Of a stretch of 28,371 nt of DNA, positions 22,871 to 28,371 are shown piece after piece (the stretch's first letter is position 1; each line of letters starts with the position of its first letter). A model generated the notes under the pieces. It ran no database searches and was not told the origin of the DNA. It saw only the letters and a list, made by a program, of their open reading frames with translations. The position numbers were made by a program, and so were the translations under genes. This stretch comes from Galactobacter sp. (GTDB lineage Bacteria > Actinomycetota > Actinomycetes > Actinomycetales > Micrococcaceae): NCBI RefSeq assembly GCF_022712295.1, contig NZ_JALAGT010000046.1, positions 1-28,371 on the forward strand. Reading direction: 5' to 3'.

Positions 22871-24460
22871 ATGAGCCAGCAGCATCCCGAGCAGGGCGGG
22901 GCGGAGAACCCGACCGAGCGTCTCGAACCCACCGTGTACCCCACCGCCACCTATCAGCGCGCCGAGCAGATGGCTCCGCAGCCCGCTCCGGACGGTGCCC
23001 CGGTGGTGGCTCCTGAACGGCAGCAGCTCAACCCGATCTACTTCACCCCTCCGACCCAGGCAGGGCACGGCGGATACGGCTACGGCGGTTTCGACGGCGG
23101 CCATGGCGGCGGTAACGGAGGTTGGGGACAGCCTCCCGTGTACGGCTACAACGGTGGCGCGGGCGGTTATGGAGGCCAGCACCCCGCACCCAAGAAGAAG
23201 GGCAACGGCCTGCTGTGGGGTCTCGGCGCCGGAGCCCTCGCACTGTCACTGATTGTCGGTGGCATGGGCGGCTGGGCCATCGGTAACTCCAACAGCACTC
23301 CGCAGGCGGAACAGGGCCAGTCGCAGAACGGCCTGGGGCAGCAGGGTCAGAACGGCCAGTCGCAGAACGGCCAGTCGCAGAACGGACAGAACGGCCAGCT
23401 TCCCAACAACGGTGGTGGCACCGACGGCGGAACCGACAATGGTTCCGGAGACCAGGGCATCGAGAACCTCCCGTACAACGAATACGGCAACGGGCAGGGC
23501 AACAACGCCTGGGGTGGTAGCGGGTCCACCATCACCCAGGGCACCAAACTGGAGCAGGGCCAGGCCGGGTTCGTCCTCATCAACACCACGGTTTCCGGCG
23601 GTCGTGGTGCGGGCACCGGCCTGGTCATCGAATCCGATGGAACGGTCCTGACCAACTACCACGTGGTGGAAGGCTCGGAGACCGTGAAGGTCACCGATTC
23701 CACGACCGGCAAGAGCTACGAGGCTGACGTGGTGGGGCGCAGCAAGTCCAAGGACGTCGCCGTGCTCAAGCTCAAGGATGCCTCCGGACTGGCGACCGTG
23801 AAGATCGCGGAAGGCACGGTGAAGAACGGGGACTCGGTCTCCGCTGTCGGTAATGCTTCCGGGCAGGGCTACCTGTCACAGTTGGACGGCAAGGTCGTGG
23901 CGACTCAGCAGTCCATCACCACTCGTTCCGAGGACGGAGCCGTAGGGGAATCGCTGAACAACCTGATCGAGACGGACGCGGACGTGGTTCCCGGGTACTC
24001 GGGGGGTGCCTTCGTCAATTCGGATGGTGAGGTGGTCGGCGTGACCACCGCGGCCTCCTCAGGTAACACCTCTGAGACGGTGGACGGCTACGCCATCCCG
24101 ATCGCGGACGCCATCGACATCGCTGAGAAGATCAGCTCCGGCGAAGGCGGAGACGGTATCCAGATCGGCCGTGCAGCGGCCCTCGGCATCTCCGTCCTGG
24201 CTGCCGATTCCGGTGACGTCGGAGGCGGCTACGGCGTGACCGTCAACGGCCTCGTTGACGGCGGCTCCGCAGGGAAGCTGGGGATCAAGGAAGGCGACAC
24301 CATCATCGGGTTGGACGGTGAGAACGTGAAGTCCTTCAGTGCTCTGAAGGAGATCCTGGCCAAGCACCAGCCCGGCGACAAGGTGTCCCTGACCTGGCTG
24401 GACTCGTCCGGCAAGGAGACCACCAAGGACATCACGTTGGGGGAGTCCTCGGTGAACTGA
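22871..24460 (+). CDS. HtrA/DegP-like membrane-anchored serine protease with PDZ domain
   Basis: A 529-residue protein; ATG 22871 follows a perfect AGGAGGAAGAC site. Residues 1-110 are a cytoplasmic Pro/Gly-rich tail (Gly-rich patch 65-103), 113-137 is a membrane helix, and 145-215 is a low-complexity Gln-Asn-Gly linker with NGQSQ repeats. A trypsin-like domain follows, with His264 (TNYHVV), Asp295 (SKDVAVL) and Ser377 in GYSGGA, a complete triad; GYSGG replaces the more usual GNSGG. Residues from about 430 form a PDZ domain (GVTVNGLVDGGSAGKLGIKEGDTIIGLDGENV). It is an extracytoplasmic quality-control protease. An inverted repeat AACTCT-N12-AGAGTT (22825-22848) lies upstream and may be regulatory. 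Confidence 0.92.
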   Translation: MSQQHPEQGGAENPTERLEPTVYPTATYQRAEQMAPQPAPDGAPVVAPERQQLNPIYFTPPTQAGHGGYGYGGFDGGHGGGNGGWGQPPVYGYNGGAGGYGGQHPAPKKKGNGLLWGLGAGALALSLIVGGMGGWAIGNSNSTPQAEQGQSQNGLGQQGQNGQSQNGQSQNGQNGQLPNNGGGTDGGTDNGSGDQGIENLPYNEYGNGQGNNAWGGSGSTITQGTKLEQGQAGFVLINTTVSGGRGAGTGLVIESDGTVLTNYHVVEGSETVKVTDSTTGKSYEADVVGRSKSKDVAVLKLKDASGLATVKIAEGTVKNGDSVSAVGNASGQGYLSQLDGKVVATQQSITTRSEDGAVGESLNNLIETDADVVPGYSGGAFVNSDGEVVGVTTAASSGNTSETVDGYAIPIADAIDIAEKISSGEGGDGIQIGRAAALGISVLAADSGDVGGGYGVTVNGLVDGGSAGKLGIKEGDTIIGLDGENVKSFSALKEILAKHQPGDKVSLTWLDSSGKETTKDITLGESSVN

Positions 24461-24524
24461 CCGGCAGCGAACTGACCCGCCAGCGAACCGACCAACCAGT
24501 CAATCGACCCGCGCAGGCCGCACA

Positions 24525-24560
24525 GCGCGCCCCGTTGCCACCTCAGGCGACGGGGCGCGC
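24525..24560. terminator. GC-rich terminator hairpin shared by htrA-like gene and mntR
   Basis: GCGCGCCCCGT (24525-24535) pairs perfectly with ACGGGGCGCGC (24550-24560), and GCC with GGC inside, leaving the loop ACCTCA. The minus-strand mntR stop codon begins in this loop. No T run is visible on either strand. The position between convergent genes suggests two-way termination. Confidence 0.6.
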
Positions 24561-25193
24561 GTGTATGGCCGCCAAGGCGGCCTCGCTCAGGTGCGTTCCG
24601 GCGACGGTCCGGGCCGCTCCGTCGGGCATGATCGCCACGCGCGCTCCGGGAACCACGTTGGCTCCGTGGAGCCACTGCAGTAGTAGCGGATCGTCGTCGT
24701 TGATCCGCACCACCTCGTAGCCGCCGGGGGCGGCGTTGGTGAGCAATACGGCGTCGTCCGGATGGGGGACGGTCAGGTCAGGTGCCGGGATGGGATCGCC
24801 GTGGGGGTCGGCCGAGGGGCCGCCCAGATGTGCGTCGAGGCGCTGGATGAAGCGGGACGTGACCGCGTGTTCCAGCAGTTCCGCGTCCTCGTGGACCTCG
24901 TCCCAGGTGTAGCCGAGCGTATTGACGAGGAAGGTCTCCAGGAGCCGGTGCCTACGCACCATGACGAGGGCAAGGCGCCTGCCTTCCTCGGTCAGTTCCA
25001 CGGGTTTGTACGGCCGGTAGGTCAGTAGTCCCTGCTTGGCGAGGCGGCGCACGGTCTCGGAAACGTTGGGTGCCGAGGTCTCGAAACGAGCCGCGAGCTC
25101 GGAGGTGGTGATGGGCGGCTCGCCCCACTCCGTGGCGTTCCAGATGGCCTTGATGTAGTCCTGGGCCACGGGGGTGATGTCATCGATCTCCAC
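24543..25193 (-). CDS. mntR: DtxR-family metalloregulator of the MntR type
   Basis: A 216-residue protein from GTG 25193. It has an N-terminal winged helix (about 8-75, with SELAARFETSAPNVSETVRRLAKQGLL), a dimer/metal domain (75-125) and a C-terminal SH3-like domain (about 150-212). The metal ligands read like MntR, not iron-sensing DtxR: Asp12 stands where DtxR has Met10, and Glu105 in HEDAELLEH stands where DtxR has Cys102, while His82, His101, Glu108 and His109 are kept. Asp8 and Glu99 of Bacillus MntR are the matching residues. Manganese sensing is therefore inferred. It lies 10 bases after an MFS gene on the same strand. No Mn transporter is in the window. Confidence 0.88.
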   Translation of the reverse strand: MEIDDITPVAQDYIKAIWNATEWGEPPITTSELAARFETSAPNVSETVRRLAKQGLLTYRPYKPVELTEEGRRLALVMVRRHRLLETFLVNTLGYTWDEVHEDAELLEHAVTSRFIQRLDAHLGGPSADPHGDPIPAPDLTVPHPDDAVLLTNAAPGGYEVVRINDDDPLLLQWLHGANVVPGARVAIMPDGAARTVAGTHLSEAALAAIHARPVA

Positions 25194-25203
25194 GGGATTC
25201 AGG

Positions 25204-26433
25204 CTACCCGGCCGCGCGGCGCCGGGTCAGGGTCACCAACAGCAGCGAGATCAGCGTGACGGCACCGCCGAAGGCGAAAACCGCAACATAGCCGATGTGT
25301 GGAGCCACGAGCGCGATGACCCATGGCGCAAAGAACCCGACGTAGGTCAGCGCGTAGAAGATGCCGGTCAGGGCGCCGAGCTCGTGCGGAGGGGCCAGGC
25401 GTTGCGTCTCGCGCAGCCCGGACACCATGAGGATCCCGTATCCGGCACCGAGGACCACCGCGACGGGCAGCATCACCCAGGCTGCGGCGCCGGCGGGCAG
25501 GGTCGCGACCAGGATGGACAGCAGCATCCCGACCGTGGCCGTGATGAGTCCCAGGGCCGCAGGGTGAGGTTTGGTGCCGCGGTCCGCGTAACGGCCTATG
25601 GCCGGCTGGATCGCGGCGCCCGTCAGCATGGTGACGCCGGCGACCAAACCCGTGTACGCGACGTCGGGCCCCAGGCCCCGCGCCGCAACGGGCGCCAGCG
25701 CGCTGAACGACGTCGTGGCGCAGCCGAACACCCACGGGGCCCAGAGCGCCACGCCCACCAAGAAGTGGCGGCTGCGGGCCGTGCCCGGTAGCAGCCTCGG
25801 GCGGGCGGGCGTGTCCGCCGGTCGCGTCGAGTCCGCCTCCGGGGTCCGCCAGACCAGTGGCGTCAGGGCCAGCACCATGGCCAGATGGATCGCCAGCCCG
25901 GTGATGTCGGGACCCGGAAGCCACTCGGCCACCGGCCCCGTGACCAGCGGCCCGATCCCGAAGCCTGCCGACATGGCGACCGTGGCGCGTCGGGCGCCCA
26001 CGCCGGGCCCATCGGCCGCGGGGGTGACCTCCTTCAGCCATGCGGCGCCCGCCGCCAACACCAGACCCACGGCCGCACCGGTGAGGAGCCTGGCCAGGAC
26101 CAGGACGTAGGGGCTGACGGGCTCAGCAAAGAAGTGGGCCGCGATGGTCACCACGGTTCCCACCGCGGACAGGATCAGGGCCGGACGGATCACGGCGCGG
26201 CGACCCACCCTGTCGGACGCCGGGCCCCCGACGAGCAACGCCGGGACCAACCCCACGATGTAGACGGCGAAGAGGAACGTGACGTGCGCCTGGGTGAGCC
26301 CGTGGACCTGCCGCATCACCGGCAGCAGTGGCGCGAAGAGGTTGGCGCCGAAGGTGATGGCGAACATCCCCAACGCGATGCGCAGCCACGCCGGGACCAC
26401 ACTTCTCCGGGAGCGATTCGACACCTGTGTCAC
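25204..26433 (-). CDS. MFS transporter, 12 helices, likely exporter
   Basis: A 409-residue protein from GTG 26433. The first helix region WLRIALGMFAITFGANLFAPLLPVM, the loop GGPASDRVGRRAVIRP (motif A) and RLLTGAAVGLVLAAGAAWLKE (motif B) place it in the MFS. A Pro/Arg/Thr-rich central loop (about 205-230) separates the two halves. The gene has no good ribosome site, and a palindrome covers the start codon. mntR follows after ten bases, so both may be one transcript, which hints at metal-related or independent control. The substrate is unknown. Confidence 0.82.
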   Translation of the reverse strand: MTQVSNRSRRSVVPAWLRIALGMFAITFGANLFAPLLPVMRQVHGLTQAHVTFLFAVYIVGLVPALLVGGPASDRVGRRAVIRPALILSAVGTVVTIAAHFFAEPVSPYVLVLARLLTGAAVGLVLAAGAAWLKEVTPAADGPGVGARRATVAMSAGFGIGPLVTGPVAEWLPGPDITGLAIHLAMVLALTPLVWRTPEADSTRPADTPARPRLLPGTARSRHFLVGVALWAPWVFGCATTSFSALAPVAARGLGPDVAYTGLVAGVTMLTGAAIQPAIGRYADRGTKPHPAALGLITATVGMLLSILVATLPAGAAAWVMLPVAVVLGAGYGILMVSGLRETQRLAPPHELGALTGIFYALTYVGFFAPWVIALVAPHIGYVAVFAFGGAVTLISLLLVTLTRRRAAG

Positions 26434-26437
26434 AGGT
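26423..26437. promoter_or_regulatory. Palindrome over the start codon of the minus-strand MFS gene
   Basis: ACCTGTG-T-CACAGGT is a 15-bp dyad covering the GTG start (26431-26433). It is placed to act as an operator or to mask translation initiation. The regulator is unknown; the neighbouring MntR-type protein is one candidate. Confidence 0.35.
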
Positions 26438-26511
26438 CACCATGTAAGCACAGAGGGTGGGCGGAAGGTCGCATCCGCGTTGCATGCGTGACGCGCTGGA
26501 CGGGTGGCTGA

Positions 26512-26540
26512 TTGGTGATCAGGGGGGGGCGACGTAGAGT
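26512..26540 (+). promoter_or_regulatory. Promoter with G8 tract in the spacer, leaderless layout
   Basis: TTGGTG (26512-26517), a 17-base spacer and TAGAGT (26535-26540) form a plausible sigma-A-type promoter. The GTG start follows after six bases, with no ribosome site. The spacer contains eight G in a row (26522-26529), a slippage-prone tract that would change the hexamer distance. Confidence 0.55.
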
Positions 26541-26546
26541 GATCGA

Positions 26547-27779
26547 GTGACCCGTACCACTCGCCGCCCGATGGCCGCCCTCTTGTCTGCGGCCGGGTTC
26601 GCGGCTCTTTCCACCGGAGTCCTGAACGTGGCGGACGACCTCGTCGCCGTACTCGCCCTCGGGGCCGGAACGGTGCAGGTCGGTTGGCTCAACGCGGTCT
26701 CGTCTGCTGTCTTCCTGGTCTTCTCGGTCCCGGTGGGCTGGTGGCTGGACGTCGTGGACCGGCGCCGTACCCTCATGGCGACCCAAGCCCTGGCAACTCT
26801 TGCACTGCTTTCCGTCCCAGTGGCGTGGCTCTTCGAGGTCCTCACCTTCGGTCAATTGTTGGTGACATCCTCCCTGGTGGGCCTGGCCGGCATGGTCTGG
26901 GGGCTCGGGATCTCCACGCTGCTCCCCACCGTGTCAGGGCGCGACAAGGCCGGGAGCGCATTCGCCCGATTGCAGGGCATAGAGACCACCGCCGGGCTCG
27001 TGGCGCCCGGTCTCACCGGATTGTTGATCGCGGTGCTCGCCGCGCCGATGGCGCTCTTCTTCGCCGCGGCCTTCGAGCTGTTCGCAGGGCTCTCGCTGAT
27101 CGTCGGTGCCCGACGGTCGGCAGCCGAGAAGTCGGATACGTCGCCCACCGCGCGCCCCAAGTTCTGGGCGGGGGTCGCCGAGGGGTTCCATTTCGTCATC
27201 AAGCAGCGCAGCATCTTGTTGCTGACCTGCTCTTCCGCACTGATCAACTTCTCCCTTGCGCTGACCTCCGCCGTTGAGACCGTCTACTGGGTGCATACGC
27301 TGGGGTTCGAACCGCAGGTGATCGGCGCGATCGGTGTGGTTATAGCGGGGTCGGCGCTGGTGGGCTCGCTGATCGCGGACCGCCTGCTGTTGCGCTTCAA
27401 GGACCTCAACGTCTCGGTCTGTGGAGCCATCGTGGCCACGGTCGGTGCCGTGGCTCTGCCCATAGCCTCATACGTGCCAGGCTTCGGATGGGCCTTCGGG
27501 TGGGTGATGGTCCACATCGTCATCTGGAACGCAGCGATGATGTCCGCCAACTCTGGTGTCTACGGAATCGTTGCCAGGGCCACGCCGGACCGGCTCATGG
27601 GGCGGGTGCAGTCCTTCCGCCGACTCATCTCCCGCGGCGCGCTGCCGATCGCCTCGATCCTCGGTGGGTTTCTTGGTGAGGGCCTCGGAGTGGTTCCGAC
27701 CCTGTGGATCGGTGTTGCAGTGGCGGGGCTCGGTGCGGTGGCCACCGTGGCGGTCTGGTGGCTCGTCAGGAAGCGGTAG
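26547..27779 (+). CDS. MFS transporter, DHA3 (MefA/EntS-like)
   Basis: A 410-residue, 12-helix protein starting at GTG 26547. PVGWWLDVVDRRRTLMATQ is the loop between helices 2 and 3. GLGISTLLPTVSGRDKAGSAFARLQGIETTAGLVAPGLTGLL corresponds to the conserved region of DHA3 exporters (macrolide and siderophore efflux proteins), and RATPDRLMGRVQSFRRLISRGALPIASILGG to the second half. It should export a drug-like compound or siderophore. It is divergent from the other MFS gene across 113 bases and ends six bases from the convergent HNH gene. The promoter has a G8 spacer tract. The substrate is unknown. Confidence 0.85.
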   Translation: MTRTTRRPMAALLSAAGFAALSTGVLNVADDLVAVLALGAGTVQVGWLNAVSSAVFLVFSVPVGWWLDVVDRRRTLMATQALATLALLSVPVAWLFEVLTFGQLLVTSSLVGLAGMVWGLGISTLLPTVSGRDKAGSAFARLQGIETTAGLVAPGLTGLLIAVLAAPMALFFAAAFELFAGLSLIVGARRSAAEKSDTSPTARPKFWAGVAEGFHFVIKQRSILLLTCSSALINFSLALTSAVETVYWVHTLGFEPQVIGAIGVVIAGSALVGSLIADRLLLRFKDLNVSVCGAIVATVGAVALPIASYVPGFGWAFGWVMVHIVIWNAAMMSANSGVYGIVARATPDRLMGRVQSFRRLISRGALPIASILGGFLGEGLGVVPTLWIGVAVAGLGAVATVAVWWLVRKR

Positions 27780-27785
27780 AACCTC

Positions 27786-28371
27786 TCACCCGACTTCGGG
27801 GAAGAGCTCGGGCTGTTCGATGCCGCGCTTAGCCAGGGCTTGTACGGATTTCGGGTTTTCGTGGGGTGGGTTCGGTGGAGGGCCGGGCCGGATTCTAGTG
27901 TGTTCCTTGGCCTGGTTGCAGGCGGTGCAGAGTCCTTGGCCGTTGGTTGCTGTGGTGGGGCCGCCGGCGACATACGGTTTGATGTGGTCGATCTGCCTGA
28001 TCGGGGCCCCGCAATACGGGGTTCTACAGACCTGGTCGCGGGCGCGGATGAAGCGGGCCAGGCCCTTGGGGAAGAACCGGGATCTGGACTCCATCTGCGT
28101 CAGCGTCCCATCCTTCGGGGCGCTCCAGAGCCTGCGAAGTGTGGCCCGGTCCTGCGCCGCCGCGTCGCGGATGATCTGCCGAGCCAATCCGGTGGGGACG
28201 GCACCGTATCCGTCCACGTGGGCCGGGGTGTCACTGAAACCCAGCAGGCCCAAATCCGTGATCGTGATGAGGACTTCCACGTTGGGGCCGTGCTGGCAGG
28301 TCGTGGAAGTGAAGTGATCAAGGTCGGGCTGGCCGGTGCCGCAACTGTTGGTGGCTCCGGTTTTGCCGCCG
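27786..28371 (-). CDS. HNH endonuclease, DUF222/13E12-type, C-terminal part (5' end outside window)
   Basis: The minus-strand frame is open from the right edge of the window to TGA at 27786-27788, so about 194 C-terminal residues are visible and the N-terminal DUF222 region lies outside. It has a predicted beta/helix region, then SRFFPKGLARFIRARDQVCRTPYCGAPIRQIDHIKPYVAGGPT, NGQGLCTACNQAKEH: the Cys pairs, DHI, Asn and CNxxKE of the HNH nuclease with a zinc-knuckle. A Pro-rich tail (PPPNPPHEN) ends the protein. Such genes are present in many dispersed copies in actinobacteria. They are probably nucleases of selfish or defence character, but their role is unproven. The ATG at 28280 is internal. 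Confidence 0.85.
   Translation of the reverse strand, partial: GGKTGATNSCGTGQPDLDHFTSTTCQHGPNVEVLITITDLGLLGFSDTPAHVDGYGAVPTGLARQIIRDAAAQDRATLRRLWSAPKDGTLTQMESRSRFFPKGLARFIRARDQVCRTPYCGAPIRQIDHIKPYVAGGPTTATNGQGLCTACNQAKEHTRIRPGPPPNPPHENPKSVQALAKRGIEQPELFPEVG

Noticed and set aside
23320..23410. Tandem NGQSQ-encoding repeats, considered as a CRISPR or mobile repeat
   Set aside because: They are in-frame codons of a low-complexity linker in the protease, with no spacer pattern.

Overview
The window is 28.4 kb of high-GC, densely coded bacterial DNA. It is most likely from an actinomycete (Actinomycetota). The evidence is the GC-rich codon use, frequent GTG starts, several apparently leaderless promoters, an actinobacterial type of DtxR/MntR regulator with a C-terminal SH3-like domain, and a DUF222-type HNH endonuclease at the right edge. 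I cannot fix the family; Propionibacteriales or Micrococcales would fit. No rRNA, tRNA, CRISPR array, insertion sequence or prophage gene is visible.

Layout, left to right. (1) 1-3540: the end of an MFS transporter, then two convergent endonuclease/exonuclease/phosphatase (EEP) proteins, one secreted with fibronectin-III-like repeats and one membrane-anchored, with strong hairpins around the membrane-anchored gene. (2) 3547-11750: a catabolic cluster whose content and order match the phenylpropanoid (hydroxycinnamate) degradation clusters phd of Corynebacterium glutamicum and cou of Rhodococcus. A minus-strand operon encodes SDR, amidohydrolase, acyl-CoA dehydrogenase and MaoC hydratase (phdBCDE order). 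A divergent MarR regulator (phdR), a qorB-like quinone reductase, and a minus-strand acyl-CoA ligase plus MHS-type symporter (phdA, phdT) follow. An exact 21-bp sequence is shared by the promoters of phdB and phdA and is a good candidate for the regulator's operator. Together these genes would import an aromatic C6-C3 acid, activate it with CoA, optionally desaturate it, hydrate and oxidise the side chain, and release acetyl-CoA and a benzoate-type acid.

(3) 12070-14854: a MATE exporter and a 14-TM DHA2 exporter, tightly coupled. (4) 14924-19052: a 5-oxoprolinase operon (pxpA, fused pxpBC) translationally coupled to a biotin carboxylase/BCCP fusion, with no carboxyltransferase in the window. 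A FadR/GntR-type palindrome sits in its promoter. (5) 19084-20851: a GNAT acetyltransferase and a DHFR/RibD-like reductase, divergent from a TetR regulator. (6) 21017-22769: a DUF2891 protein followed by a GntR/FCD regulator. (7) 22871-25193: a membrane-anchored HtrA-like protease convergent with an MntR-type metalloregulator. (8) 25204-27779: two divergent MFS transporters, one with a G8 tract between its promoter hexamers. (9) 27786 to the end: a DUF222/HNH endonuclease, cut by the window edge.

No wholly new system is evident. The strongest leads are the phd-like cluster with its shared operator, the poly-G promoter spacer, the pxp operator with a possible GntR regulator 7 kb away, the lone biotin carboxylase, and a recurring -10/N6/start-codon layout suggesting leaderless mRNAs.
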